A stretch of 64,000 nucleotides of DNA from Cellulosimicrobium sp. ES-005 (lineage in GTDB: Bacteria; Actinomycetota; Actinomycetes; Actinomycetales; Cellulomonadaceae): contig NZ_CP159290.1 of the NCBI RefSeq assembly GCF_040448685.1, positions 4,526,001 through 4,590,000 on the forward strand, in the 5' to 3' direction. Of this stretch, positions 39,513-48,768 are shown piece by piece. A program made the position numbers and the translations under genes. Within the stretch, counting starts at the first letter, position 1, and each line of letters begins with the position of its first letter. Under the pieces are notes generated by a model. The model searched no databases. It had not been told where the DNA came from and saw nothing but the letters and a program-made list of their open reading frames with translations.

Positions 39513-40280
39513 TCAGAAGGCGCGCGTGATCATCGCGCGCTTGACCTCCTGGATCGCCTTCGTGACCTCGATGCCGCGGGGGCAGGCCTCGGTGCAGTTG
39601 AAGGTCGTGCGGCAGCGCCACACGCCCTCCTTGTCGTTGAGGATCTCGAGGCGCTGCGTGGCGCCCTCGTCGCGGCTGTCGAAGATGAACCGGTGCGCGT
39701 TGACGATCGCGGCGGGGCCGAAGTACTGGCCGTCGGTCCAGAACACCGGGCACGACGACGTGCACGCCGCGCACAGGATGCACTTGGTGGTGTCGTCGAA
39801 GCGCTCGCGCTGCTCCGCGGACTGGAGGCGCTCCTTGCTGGGCTCGTTCCCGGACGTGATGAGGAACGGCATGATCTCGCGGTAGGACGCGAAGAACGGC
39901 TCCATGTCCACGACGAGGTCCTTGACCACGGACAGGCCCTTGATGGGCTCGACCGTGATGGGCTTGTCGGGGTTGACGTCCTTGAGCAGCGTCTTGCACG
40001 CGAGACGGTTGCGGCCGTTGATGCGCATCGCGTCGGACCCGCACACGCCGTGCGCGCACGAGCGGCGGAACGTGAGCGAGCCGTCGTGCTCCCACTTGAT
40101 CTTGTGGAGCGCGTCGAGCACGCGGTCGGTGCCGTGCGCGAGGACGGTGAACTCGTCCCAGTACGCCTCCTCGCCGTGCTCCGACTCGGGGGAGTAGCGG
40201 CGGACGCGGAGCGTGACCTCGAACGAGGGGATCTCTCCGGCCTTGGCCTCGGCGGCCGGGCTCTCGAGTGTGGCAGTCAT
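39513..40280 (-). CDS. sdhB: Succinate dehydrogenase iron-sulfur subunit
   Basis: The 255-residue subunit carries three Fe-S clusters: RRSCAHGVCGSDAMRINGR for the [2Fe-2S], and CILCAACTSSCPVFW with FNCTEACPRGI for the [4Fe-4S] and [3Fe-4S]. It passes electrons from the flavin of SdhA to menaquinone at the membrane. The start ATG at 40280 overlaps the sdhA stop (TGATG). It is last in the order sdhC-sdhD-sdhA-sdhB and is followed by a strong terminator. Confidence 0.96.
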   Translation of the reverse strand: MTATLESPAAEAKAGEIPSFEVTLRVRRYSPESEHGEEAYWDEFTVLAHGTDRVLDALHKIKWEHDGSLTFRRSCAHGVCGSDAMRINGRNRLACKTLLKDVNPDKPITVEPIKGLSVVKDLVVDMEPFFASYREIMPFLITSGNEPSKERLQSAEQRERFDDTTKCILCAACTSSCPVFWTDGQYFGPAAIVNAHRFIFDSRDEGATQRLEILNDKEGVWRCRTTFNCTEACPRGIEVTKAIQEVKRAMITRAF

Positions 40281-42112
40281 CAGTACTTCCGCTCCATGGG
40301 CTCGTACCGGGTCTGGGTGACGGGCTTGGAGCCCAGGGCGACCTTGTAGCCGTCGAACTCCTCGACGTGGTCGAAGTAGCCGGCGACGTGCCCGTCGGCG
40401 ACGTCGCTGGCCGAGGTGGGACGGCGGTACGCCATCGTGTGCAGCATGTAGTTGGCGTCGTCGCGGTCGGGGTAGTCCTCGCGGTAGTGACCGCCGCGCG
40501 ACTCCTTGCGGTTGATCGCCGCGACGACGGTGACCTCGGCGATGTCGAGGAGAAACCCGAGCTCGATGGCCTCGAGCAGATCCGTGTTGAACAGCCGACC
40601 CTTGTCCTGGACCGAGACGTTCTTGTACCGCTTCTGCAGGTCGCGGATGTCCGCGAGGGCCTGGTTGAGCGACTCGCCGGTGCGGAACACCTGGGCGTTG
40701 GCGTCCATGGTCTCCTGGAGCGCCTTGCGGACGTCGGCGACGCGCTCGCCGTCGGGACGGTTGCGCATCTCCTCGAGCTGCGCGATCACGGCCGCGGCGG
40801 GGTTCTCCGGGAGCTCGGTGTACGAGGCCGTCGCGGCGTACGCGGCGGCGGTGCGGCCCGCGCGCTTGCCGAAGACGTTGATGTCGAGCAGCGAGTTGGT
40901 CCCGAGGCGGTTCGAGCCGTGGACGCTCACGCACGCCACCTCGCCGGCGGCGTAGAGCCCCTTGACGACGTTGTGGCTGTCGCGCAGGACCTCGGCCTCG
41001 ACGTTGGTCGGGATGCCGCCCATCGCGTAGTGCGCCGTCGGGTACACGGGCACGGGCTCGGTGTAGGGCTCGATGCCGAGGTACGTGCGGGCGAACTCGG
41101 TGATGTCGGGGAGCTTCGCGTCGATGTGCGCGGGCTCGAGGTGCGTGAGGTCGAGCAGGACGTAGTCCTTGTTCGGCCCGGCGCCGCGGCCCTCGCGGAC
41201 CTCGTTCGCCATGGACCGGGCGACGATGTCGCGCGGCGCGAGGTCCTTGATGGTGGGGGCGTAGCGCTCCATGAAGCGTTCGCCGTCCGCGTTGCGCAGG
41301 ATGCCGCCCTCGCCGCGGGCGGCCTCCGACAGGAGGATGCCGAGGCCAGCCAGGCCGGTCGGGTGGAACTGGAAGAACTCCATGTCCTCGAGCGGCAGGC
41401 CGCGACGGTACGCCAGCGCCATGCCGTCGCCCGTGAGCGTGTGCGCGTTGGACGTCGTCTTGAAGATCTTGCCCGCGCCACCGGTGGCGAAGATGATCGC
41501 CTTCGCCTGGAAGACGTGGATCTCGCCGGTCGCCAGGTCGTAGGCGACGACGCCGGTCGCGGTGACCGTCTCGCCGTCGGGGATCTCGCCCGTGGAGAGG
41601 TCGTGGTCGGTGATGAGGTCGAGCACGTAGAACTCGTTGAAGAACTCCACGTCCTGCTTGACGCACTGCTGGTAGAGCGTCTGGAGGATCATGTGGCCGG
41701 TGCGGTCCGCGGCGTAGCAGGAGCGGCGCACCGCGGCCTCGCCGTGGTTGCGGGTGTGCCCGCCGAACCGGCGCTGGTCGATGCGGCCCTCGGGCGTGCG
41801 GTTGAAGGGCAGGCCCATGCGCTCGAGGTCGAGGACCGCGTCGATGGCCTCCTTGGCCATGATCTCCGCGGCGTCCTGGTCGACGAGGTAGTCGCCGCCC
41901 TTGACCGTGTCGAACGTGTGCCACTCCCAGTTGTCCTCCTCCACGTTCGCGAGGGCGGCGCACATGCCGCCCTGCGCGGCGCCCGTGTGCGAGCGCGTGG
42001 GGTACAGCTTGGAGATGACGGCCGTGCGGACCTTGCCGGACGACTCCAGCGCCGCGCGCATCCCGGCGCCGCCTGCGCCGACGATGACGACGTCGTACTG
42101 ATGGGTTTGCAT
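40280..42112 (-). CDS. sdhA: Succinate dehydrogenase flavoprotein subunit
   Basis: This 610-residue enzyme oxidises succinate to fumarate. It has the FAD-binding [15 protein letters not shown] at the N-terminus, the flavinylation region [16 protein letters not shown] with His, the active-site segment [20 protein letters not shown] and [26 protein letters not shown] lies before the ATG at 42112. A 67-base gap separates it from sdhD, the only substantial gap in the operon. Confidence 0.97.
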   Translation of the reverse strand: MQTHQYDVVIVGAGGAGMRAALESSGKVRTAVISKLYPTRSHTGAAQGGMCAALANVEEDNWEWHTFDTVKGGDYLVDQDAAEIMAKEAIDAVLDLERMGLPFNRTPEGRIDQRRFGGHTRNHGEAAVRRSCYAADRTGHMILQTLYQQCVKQDVEFFNEFYVLDLITDHDLSTGEIPDGETVTATGVVAYDLATGEIHVFQAKAIIFATGGAGKIFKTTSNAHTLTGDGMALAYRRGLPLEDMEFFQFHPTGLAGLGILLSEAARGEGGILRNADGERFMERYAPTIKDLAPRDIVARSMANEVREGRGAGPNKDYVLLDLTHLEPAHIDAKLPDITEFARTYLGIEPYTEPVPVYPTAHYAMGGIPTNVEAEVLRDSHNVVKGLYAAGEVACVSVHGSNRLGTNSLLDINVFGKRAGRTAAAYAATASYTELPENPAAAVIAQLEEMRNRPDGERVADVRKALQETMDANAQVFRTGESLNQALADIRDLQKRYKNVSVQDKGRLFNTDLLEAIELGFLLDIAEVTVVAAINRKESRGGHYREDYPDRDDANYMLHTMAYRRPTSASDVADGHVAGYFDHVEEFDGYKVALGSKPVTQTRYEPMERKY

Positions 42113-42179
42113 CGGGGTCGATGCCTCCTGGGAGAGAGCCGGGTGGAGCGAGAAGACGGGGGCGAGCTGCGGGAGGTGC

Positions 42180-42641
42180 TCAGGCCGTGCAGAACGACGC
42201 GAGCAGCTCGGCCGGAGCGTTCGCGGGGCACGGGTCGAACGTGAAGATCACGAGCGTGCCGAGGACCGTGACGATCGTGAACGCGAGGTACAGCGCGAGC
42301 TTGAGGACGAGGCGAGTGCCGTCACGCTCGGCGTAGTCGTTGATGATCGTGCGCACGCCGTTGGTGCCGTGGAACATGGCCAGCCACAGCATGAGCAGGT
42401 CCCAGATCTGCCAGAACGGCGAGGCCCACTTGCCGGCGACGAAGCCGAAGTCGATCGCGTGCACGCCCTCGCCGACCATGAGGTTGACGAAGAGGTGACC
42501 GAAGATCAGCACGATCAGCACGACGCCGGAGGCGCGCATGAAGATCCAGCTGTACAGCTCGTAGTTGCTGCGCGTGGCCTTGCGGCGCTTGTACGGGTCG
42601 CGCGGGCTCGCGACCGCCGAGGCCGTGGTCGTGGTCGACAT
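42180..42641 (-). CDS. sdhD: Succinate dehydrogenase hydrophobic membrane anchor subunit
   Basis: The 153-residue protein has a hydrophilic start, then three membrane helices beginning [20 protein letters not shown], with [13 protein letters not shown], the helix II motif of SdhD. Conserved His residues in the first two helices are candidate heme ligands. With SdhC it anchors SdhAB and forms the quinone site. ATG at 42641 overlaps the sdhC stop as TGATG; the longer frame would duplicate sdhC sequence. Confidence 0.93.
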   Translation of the reverse strand: MSTTTTASAVASPRDPYKRRKATRSNYELYSWIFMRASGVVLIVLIFGHLFVNLMVGEGVHAIDFGFVAGKWASPFWQIWDLLMLWLAMFHGTNGVRTIINDYAERDGTRLVLKLALYLAFTIVTVLGTLVIFTFDPCPANAPAELLASFCTA

Positions 42642-43024
42642 CAGTGCCCCCCTCCGAAGACGTTCATGAGGTGACGCGGCAGGAAGCCCGCCATCGTCAC
42701 GACGAAGAGGCCGACGACGATCCAGAGCATGGTGCGCTGGTACCGCGGGCCCTTGGCCCAGAAGTCGATGAGGATGATGCGGATGCCGTTGAAGGCGTGG
42801 AAGACGATGGCCGCGACCAGTCCCGCCTCGCCCAGGCCCATGATCGGCGTCTGGTACGTCCCGATGACGGCGTTGTAGGCCTCGGGCGACACCCGGACGA
42901 GCGCCGTGTCGAGCACGTGGACGAGCAGGAAGAAGAAGATGAGCACGCCGGTCACGCGATGCGCGACCCACGACCACATGCCTTCACGGCCGCGGTAGAG
43001 CGTGCCAGCTGGTGCACTGGGCAC
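42641..43024 (-). CDS. sdhC: Succinate dehydrogenase cytochrome b556 subunit
   Basis: The 127-residue protein has three membrane helices and the SdhC signatures LYRGREGMWSWVAHRVTG and VFHAFNGIRIILIDF, with conserved His residues for heme binding. It begins with GTG at 43024 behind AGGAGG (8-base spacing). It is the first gene of the sdhCDAB operon, and the leader of about 107 bases contains a small hairpin. Confidence 0.94.
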   Translation of the reverse strand: MPSAPAGTLYRGREGMWSWVAHRVTGVLIFFFLLVHVLDTALVRVSPEAYNAVIGTYQTPIMGLGEAGLVAAIVFHAFNGIRIILIDFWAKGPRYQRTMLWIVVGLFVVTMAGFLPRHLMNVFGGGH

Positions 43025-43064
43025 TTTGGGGGCCTCCTGTGGCGAGATCAGGGGGGAGATGTCA

Positions 43065-43087
43065 GGTTCCGGCCCTGGCCCGGAACT
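43065..43087 (-). promoter_or_regulatory. Hairpin in the sdh leader
   Basis: A 7-bp perfect stem (GTTCCGG at 43066-43072 with CCGGAAC at 43080-43086) lies 40 bases before sdhC on the transcript. A regulatory role is not shown. Confidence 0.35.
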
Positions 43088-43137
43088 CCCTCAGTCCGGA
43101 CCGCGGGACCGTCGTCGGCATCGGTCTCTGGGCTTCC

Positions 43138-43143
43138 ACCATA
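43138..43143 (-). promoter_or_regulatory. Putative -10 element of the sdh operon
   Basis: TATGGT on the minus strand at 43143-43138 is the best -10 candidate upstream of sdhC. Confidence 0.35.
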
Positions 43144-43246
43144 GTGACATCGGCGTCATGATGCGGACCGTCGGAGGCGGCGGAACGCCCCTGCGCGGGG
43201 GGTTTGTGACTGATCCCACAGCCCGCGGGGGAACTGTGCGGCTCAC

Positions 43247-43258
43247 TATGCTGCCCTC
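43247..43258 (+). promoter_or_regulatory. Putative leaderless promoter of manC
   Basis: TATGCT at 43247-43252, then 6 bases to ATG 43259. Confidence 0.5.
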
Positions 43259-44386
43259 ATGGCCTCCTCGTCCGCCGGGCCGATCCCCGGCTTCCACGCC
43301 GTCGTCCCGGCAGGAGGCGCGGGCACGCGGCTGTGGCCGCTCTCGCGCGCCGGCTCGCCCAAGTTCCTCCTCGACCTCACCGGCTCGGGCCGCTCGCTCC
43401 TGCAGGCGACGGTGGACCGGCTCGTCCCGCTCGCGGGAGAGCAGGGCGTCGTGCTCGTCACGGGGGACCGGCACGTCGCCGCCGCACGCACCCAGCTCCC
43501 CGGCCTGCCGGCCGAGAACGTGCTCGCGGAGCCGTCGCCCCGGGACTCGATGGCGGCCATCGGCCTCGCCGCGGCGGTGCTCGAGGCGCGGCACGGCGAC
43601 GTCGTCGTCGGCTCGTTCGCCGCGGACCAGGTGATCACGGGGCGCGACTCCTTCGAGTCGTCGGTGCGCGAGGCGGTGGAGGCGGCCCGCGCGGGCTACG
43701 TGGTGACGATCGGCATCGCGGCGTCGCGGCCGTCGACGGCGTTCGGGTACGTCCACAGCGGCGCGCCGCTCGGCGTCGCGGGGGCGCCGAGCGCGCAGCA
43801 CGTGCGCGGCTTCACGGAGAAGCCGGACTCCGCGACCGCGCAGCGCTACCTCGCGTCCGGCGAGTACCGGTGGAACGCCGGCATGTTCATCGTCCGGTCG
43901 TCGGTCCTCCTGGGGCACCTCGCGGACCAGCGCCCGGAGCTGCACGACGGCCTGCGCGCGATCGCCGCGGCGTGGGACGGCCCCGACCGCGACCGCGTGC
44001 TCGCGGAGCGCTGGCCCGCGCTCGAGCGGATCGCGATCGACCACGCGGTCGCCGAGCCCGTCGCGGCCGTGGGCGGCGTGGCCGTCGTCCCCGGCACGTT
44101 CGGCTGGGACGACGTGGGGGACTTCAACTCGCTCGCCGCGCTGCTGCCCTCGGTCGACGGTGCCGGCTCGAAGGTCCTCGGTGACACGGGCCGGGTCGTC
44201 CGTCGCGAGAGCGCAGGGTCCGTGGTCGTGCCGGCGAGCGACCGGGTCGTCACGGTGCTGGGCCTCGACGACGTCGTGGTCGTCGACACCCCCGACGCGC
44301 TGCTCGTCACCACGCGTGCACGGGCCCAGCAGGTGAAGTCGATGGTCGACACGGTGCGCGAGCTCGGGATGGACGAGCTCCTGTGA
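43259..44386 (+). CDS. manC: Mannose-1-phosphate guanylyltransferase
   Basis: This 375-residue nucleotidyltransferase makes GDP-mannose from GTP and mannose-1-phosphate. The pyrophosphorylase signature reads VVPAGGAGTRLWPLSR with the downstream PKFLLDL lysine, followed by FTEKPD, FGWDDVGDFNSL and NAGMFIV. It lacks the fused phosphomannose isomerase domain of longer ManC proteins. GDP-mannose would feed glycosyltransferases, including polyprenyl-phosphate-mannose-dependent enzymes such as the one at 28853. Its stop overlaps the next gene by GTGA. Confidence 0.92.
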   Translation: MASSSAGPIPGFHAVVPAGGAGTRLWPLSRAGSPKFLLDLTGSGRSLLQATVDRLVPLAGEQGVVLVTGDRHVAAARTQLPGLPAENVLAEPSPRDSMAAIGLAAAVLEARHGDVVVGSFAADQVITGRDSFESSVREAVEAARAGYVVTIGIAASRPSTAFGYVHSGAPLGVAGAPSAQHVRGFTEKPDSATAQRYLASGEYRWNAGMFIVRSSVLLGHLADQRPELHDGLRAIAAAWDGPDRDRVLAERWPALERIAIDHAVAEPVAAVGGVAVVPGTFGWDDVGDFNSLAALLPSVDGAGSKVLGDTGRVVRRESAGSVVVPASDRVVTVLGLDDVVVVDTPDALLVTTRARAQQVKSMVDTVRELGMDELL

Positions 44387-45600
44387 CCGCCGACGTGACC
44401 CTCGCCGCCCGCATCGCCGCCGCCGCGGCCCGCCACGTGGACGAGGTCGTGGCGATCCGCCGCGATCTCCACGCCCACCCGGAGGTCTCGCGCGCCGAGA
44501 CGCGGACGACGGCGCTGCTCGCCGACCGGTTGCGCGCCGCGGGGCTCGAGCCGCGGCTCCTGCCGGGCACGGGCCTCGTGTGCGACGTCGGCCCGCAGCC
44601 CGGGGACGGGGCGGCCACGGGGTCGCCCGTCCCGGGACGCGTCGCCCTGCGGGCCGACATCGACGCGCTGCCGCTCCAGGACAGGTGCGACCTCCCGTGG
44701 GCCTCGACGGTCCCGGGCGTCGCCCACGCCTGCGGCCACGACGTGCACACCGCGGTGGTGCTGGGTGCCGGCCTCGTCCTCGCCGACCTCCACGCGCAGG
44801 GCGAGCTGCGCCGCGGCGTGCGGCTCGTCTTCCAGCCCGCGGAGGAGGTCCAGCCCGGCGGGTCGCTCGACGTCCTCGCCGCGGGCGCGATGGACGGCGT
44901 CGACGAGATCTACGCGGTGCACTGCGACCCCAAGGTCGACGTGGGCCGCATCGGGACGCGCATCGGTCCGATCACGTCGGCGTCCGACGAGGTCTCCGTG
45001 ACCATCGCCTCGCCCGGGGGACACACGTCGCGCCCGCACCTCACGGGTGACGTCGTCTACGCGCTGGGTCAGGTCATCACGCAGGTCCCCGCGGTGCTGG
45101 GCCGGCGGCTGGACCCGCGCTCGGGCGTGAACCTCACGTGGGGTGCCGTGCACGCGGGGTCGGCGCACAACGCGATCCCGAGCACCGGGACGGTGCGCGG
45201 CACGCTGCGCTGCCTCGACGTGCGCGCGTGGGAGTTCGCGGGTCAGGTGCTGCACGACGCGGTCGAGCAGGTCGTCGCGCCGTACGAGGTCGAGGTGACC
45301 GTGCACCACACGCGCGGCGTGCCGCCGGTGGAGAACGACGAGCGCTGCACGGGTCTGCTCGAGGCGGCCGCGCGCGACGTCCTCGGCCCCGACTCCGTGC
45401 TGCTCACGGAGCAGTCGCTCGGCGGGGAGGACTTCGCCTGGTACCTCACGAAGGTCCCCGGCGCGATGGCCCGGCTCGGCACGCGGACGCCCGGCGGGCG
45501 CAGCTACGACATCCACCAGGGCGACCTGCAGGTGGACGAGCGCGCGGTGGACGCCGGGATGCGCCTGCTCGCCCGTGTCGCCGCCGGTCAGGACGGGTGA
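44383..45600 (+). CDS. M20 family amidohydrolase
   Basis: The 405-residue zinc hydrolase has RRDLHAHPEVSRAETRT, LRADIDALPLQD, HACGHDVHTAVVLGAG, FQPAEEVQPGGS and a PGGHTSRPHLT dimerisation-domain motif. This is the subgroup of aminoacylase/carboxypeptidase-like amidohydrolases acting on N-acyl amino acids. Substrate and pathway are unknown. Its GTG start overlaps manC, although no link between the two is obvious. A 226-base regulatory gap separates it from the nucleoside transporter. Confidence 0.88.
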   Translation: MTADVTLAARIAAAAARHVDEVVAIRRDLHAHPEVSRAETRTTALLADRLRAAGLEPRLLPGTGLVCDVGPQPGDGAATGSPVPGRVALRADIDALPLQDRCDLPWASTVPGVAHACGHDVHTAVVLGAGLVLADLHAQGELRRGVRLVFQPAEEVQPGGSLDVLAAGAMDGVDEIYAVHCDPKVDVGRIGTRIGPITSASDEVSVTIASPGGHTSRPHLTGDVVYALGQVITQVPAVLGRRLDPRSGVNLTWGAVHAGSAHNAIPSTGTVRGTLRCLDVRAWEFAGQVLHDAVEQVVAPYEVEVTVHHTRGVPPVENDERCTGLLEAAARDVLGPDSVLLTEQSLGGEDFAWYLTKVPGAMARLGTRTPGGRSYDIHQGDLQVDERAVDAGMRLLARVAAGQDG

Positions 45601-45653
45601 AGCGGTCCCGACTCGTGGACAGGGGTGTGTCACGCCTCAGACGCAAAGTGACG

Positions 45654-45697
45654 CTTGCATAACGAAGCAGCGGCGTTACCGACAAGTAACGTGCAAG
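45654..45697. promoter_or_regulatory. Nested inverted repeats upstream of the nucleoside transporter operon
   Basis: CTTGCA (45654-45659) pairs with TGCAAG (45692-45697), and inside it CGTTAC (45674-45679) pairs with GTAACG (45686-45691). The region is less GC-rich than its surroundings and lies 130 bases before the BMP lipoprotein gene. It looks like an operator or twin operator. Confidence 0.5.
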
Positions 45698-45826
45698 ACC
45701 CGTCGGGCTGATTAGTGTTCGGTCCTATAGAGGCCGACGGACCGGTCCTCCCGTGCAACGGCGCTCGGGGGGGCCCAGGGGTCCTTCCCTGCGCGGCCCT
45801 GCTACGAGAACGACAGGAGCTATCAG

Positions 45827-46921
45827 GTGAAGAGAGCGACTCAGGTCACCGCGCTCGCGGCCGTCGCCGCGCTCGCGCTGGCCGCGTGCGGCGCCGCGCC
45901 CGAGGACGACGAGACGACCGGCGGCGGCGAGAACACCGCGGGCGGCAACTCCGACTTCTCCGCGTGCATGGTGTCCGACGCCGGCGGGTTCGACGACCAG
46001 TCCTTCAACCAGTCCGGCTACGAGGGCCTCATGCAGGCCAAGGACGAGCTCGGCATCACGACCCACGAGGTCGAGTCGCAGGCGGACACGGACTACGCGC
46101 CCAACATCGACAGCCTGGTGCAGCAGGGCTGCAACCTCATCATCGGCGTCGGCTTCCTCCTCGAGGACCCGATCCAGACCGCCGCCGAGGCCAACCCCGA
46201 CACGCACTTCGCGCTGATCGACTCCTCGTTCTCCGACGCGGACTTCAACCCGGTCGAGATCGACAACGCCAAGCCGATCCTCTTCAACACCGCCGAGGCC
46301 GCGTTCCTCGCCGGGTACCTCGCGGCGGGCATGACGGAGTCCGGCACGGTCGCCACGTTCGGCGGCATCCAGATCCCGTCGGTCGCGATCTTCATGGACG
46401 GCTACGTCGACGGCGTCGCGAAGTACAACGCGGACAACGGCACCGACGTCAAGGTCCTCGGCTGGGACAAGGCAGCCCAGACGGGCACGTTCACCGGCGA
46501 CTTCGACAACCAGGCCAACGGCCAGAACGTCACGCAGGGCTTCATCGACCAGGGTGCGGACATCATCATGCCCGTCGCCGGTCCGGTGGGCCTGGGCGCG
46601 GCGGCCGCGGCCGAGGGCGCGGGCGCCAAGATCATCTGGGTCGACTCGGACGGCTTCCTCACGACGGACTACGGGAGCCTCATCCTCACGTCGGTCATGA
46701 AGCAGATCGGCCCGGCCGTGTTCGACACGGTGAAGGAGTCGGCGGACGGCAACTTCACCAACGAGCCGTACGTCGGCACGCTGGAGAACGAGGGCGTCGG
46801 CCTCGCGCCGTTCCACGACTTCGAGGACGCCGTCCCGGCGGAGCTCCAGGACCAGCTCGCGCAGTACCAGGAGCAGATCATCGCGGGCGACCTCGTCATC
46901 GAGTCGCCGAACGCGCCGTGA
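45827..46921 (+). CDS. BMP family nucleoside-binding lipoprotein
   Basis: The 364-residue protein has a lipoprotein signal ending LALAAC and a BMP (PnrA-like) fold: ACMVSDAGGFDDQSFNQSGY, NLIIGVGFLLEDP, AAFLAGYLAAGMT and WVDSDGF. The PnrA family binds purine nucleosides, and the downstream genes for nucleoside salvage support this. It is anchored outside and feeds the ATPase and permeases that follow. GTG at 45827 follows CAGGAGC. Two hairpins after the stop suggest that it is expressed above the transporter level. Confidence 0.92.
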   Translation: MKRATQVTALAAVAALALAACGAAPEDDETTGGGENTAGGNSDFSACMVSDAGGFDDQSFNQSGYEGLMQAKDELGITTHEVESQADTDYAPNIDSLVQQGCNLIIGVGFLLEDPIQTAAEANPDTHFALIDSSFSDADFNPVEIDNAKPILFNTAEAAFLAGYLAAGMTESGTVATFGGIQIPSVAIFMDGYVDGVAKYNADNGTDVKVLGWDKAAQTGTFTGDFDNQANGQNVTQGFIDQGADIIMPVAGPVGLGAAAAAEGAGAKIIWVDSDGFLTTDYGSLILTSVMKQIGPAVFDTVKESADGNFTNEPYVGTLENEGVGLAPFHDFEDAVPAELQDQLAQYQEQIIAGDLVIESPNAP

Positions 46922-46936
46922 CGCGACGCTGAACCC

Positions 46937-46960
46937 GCCGACCGCCTCCGGGCGGTCGGC
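46937..46960 (+). terminator. Attenuator-like stem-loop, first
   Basis: A perfect 10-bp stem (46937-46946 with 46951-46960) and a 4-base loop, 15 bases after the lipoprotein gene. Confidence 0.6.
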
Positions 46961-46963
46961 ACC

Positions 46964-46992
46964 GGTGGCCCGGGCACCGCGCCCGGGCCACC
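46964..46992 (+). terminator. Attenuator-like stem-loop, second
   Basis: A perfect 12-bp stem (46964-46975 with 46981-46992) and a 5-base loop. With the previous hairpin it probably reduces read-through into the ATPase gene. Confidence 0.65.
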
Positions 46993-47145
46993 GTCATGAC
47001 GACGACGGGGTCGTCGGTACCTGCGACGACGCCCACGGTGCCCACGACGCGACGCGCTCGGGCGAGTGCGGTTCGATGGAGTACCGCGACGTGCGCGGGG
47101 TCGGCACCGCGAAGAACGCTGCGAAGCACGAGGAGAGGCAGACCG

Positions 47146-48768
47146 GTGAAGCTGGAGCTGCGCGGGATCACGAAGGTCTTCGGGTCCCTGGTCGCCAACG
47201 ACCACATCGACCTGGTCATCGAGCCCGGCGAGATCCATGCCCTGCTCGGGGAGAACGGTGCGGGCAAGAGCACGCTCATGAACGTGCTCTACGGGCTGTA
47301 CGACCCGGACGACGGGCAGATCCTCGTCGACGACGTCCCGGTCCAGTTCACCGGACCCGGCGACGCGATGGCCGCCGGCATCGGCATGGTGCACCAGCAC
47401 TTCATGCTCGTGCCGGTCTTCTCCGTCGCGGAGAACGTCGCGCTCGGCCACGAGCCCGTCAAGGGCGCCGGCCTCATCGACGCGCGCCGCGCGCGCCGTC
47501 TGGTCCAGGAGATCTCCGACCGCTTCGGGTTCGAGGTCAACCCGGACGCGATGGTCGAGGACATCCCGGTCGGCGTGCAGCAGCGCGTCGAGATCATCAA
47601 GGCGCTCTCGCGCGACGCGCGCGTGCTCATCCTCGACGAGCCGACGGCCGTGCTCACCCCGCAGGAGACGGACGAGCTCATCGCGATCATGCGCCAGCTC
47701 AAGGCGGCGGGGACGTCGATCGTGTTCATCACGCACAAGCTGCGCGAGGTGCGTGCGGTCGCGGACCGCATCACCGTCATCCGCCGCGGCAAGGTCGTGG
47801 GCACGGCCGACCCCAGCGCGAGCGAGACCGAGCTCGCGTCCCTCATGGTCGGCCGCTCCGTCTCCCTCGGGGTCGACAAGGCACCCGCGGCGGCGGGTGA
47901 CGCCACGTTCCGCGTGGACGACCTCACGGTCATGGACGACGCGGGGACCGCGGTGGTCGACCGGGTGAGCCTGGACGTCGCGCGCGGCGAGATCCTCGTG
48001 GTCGCGGGGGTCCAGGGCAACGGGCAGACCGAGCTCACCGAGACGATCGTGGGCCTGCGCAAGCCGGTCGCGGGCTCGATCCGCCTCGACGACAGGGAGC
48101 TCGTGGGCCGCAGCGTCTCCCAGGTGCTCGAGGCGGGCGTGGGCTACGTGCCCGAGGACCGCAGCACCGACGGGATCATCGGGACGTTCTCCGTCGAGGA
48201 GAACCTCGTCCTGGACCTCGTGACGTCGCCGCCGTACTCGCGGGGCGGGGCGCTCGCCCGCGGGACCATCCGCGACAACGCGGAGCAGCGCATCGTCGAG
48301 TTCGACGTGCGCACGCAGTCCGTCGAGACGCCCGCCGGGACGCTCTCGGGCGGCAACCAGCAGAAGGTCGTCCTGGCGCGCGAGATGTCCCGCCCCCTGC
48401 GCCTGCTCATCGCGTCGCAGCCGACGCGCGGGCTCGACGTGGGCTCGATCGAGTTCGTCCACCAGCGCATCGTCTCGGAGCGCGACAACGGGACGCCCGT
48501 GATCATCGTGTCGACCGAGCTCGACGAGGTGCTCGCGCTCGCCGACCGGATCGCCGTCATGTACCGCGGTCGCGTCGTCGGGGTCGTCCCCGGCGACACG
48601 GACCGCGACGTCCTCGGCCTCATGATGGCCGGGGTCCCGCTCGAGGAGGCCGTCGTGCAGGCCGCCGAGCACCACACGACCCTCGGCGAGGCGGACGCCC
48701 TCGCCGAGGACGCGCCGTCGGACGTCGCGCAGGCCGCGGACGCCGCCCGCGAGGAGGAGATCCAGTGA
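47146..48768 (+). CDS. Nucleoside ABC transporter ATPase (double cassette)
   Basis: This 540-residue protein has two cassettes like RbsA/MglA-type importers. The first is intact: Walker A GENGAGKST near residue 38, Q-loop HQHFMLVPVF and Walker B LILDEPTAVLT. The second has the altered Walker A typical of the class (GVQGNGQTEL) and signature LSGGNQQK. It powers the two permeases that follow. The start GTG at 47146 sits after AGGAGAGG; an open frame extends upstream to 46996 but is not protein-like. It overlaps the first permease by GTGA. Confidence 0.92.
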   Translation: MKLELRGITKVFGSLVANDHIDLVIEPGEIHALLGENGAGKSTLMNVLYGLYDPDDGQILVDDVPVQFTGPGDAMAAGIGMVHQHFMLVPVFSVAENVALGHEPVKGAGLIDARRARRLVQEISDRFGFEVNPDAMVEDIPVGVQQRVEIIKALSRDARVLILDEPTAVLTPQETDELIAIMRQLKAAGTSIVFITHKLREVRAVADRITVIRRGKVVGTADPSASETELASLMVGRSVSLGVDKAPAAAGDATFRVDDLTVMDDAGTAVVDRVSLDVARGEILVVAGVQGNGQTELTETIVGLRKPVAGSIRLDDRELVGRSVSQVLEAGVGYVPEDRSTDGIIGTFSVEENLVLDLVTSPPYSRGGALARGTIRDNAEQRIVEFDVRTQSVETPAGTLSGGNQQKVVLAREMSRPLRLLIASQPTRGLDVGSIEFVHQRIVSERDNGTPVIIVSTELDEVLALADRIAVMYRGRVVGVVPGDTDRDVLGLMMAGVPLEEAVVQAAEHHTTLGEADALAEDAPSDVAQAADAAREEEIQ

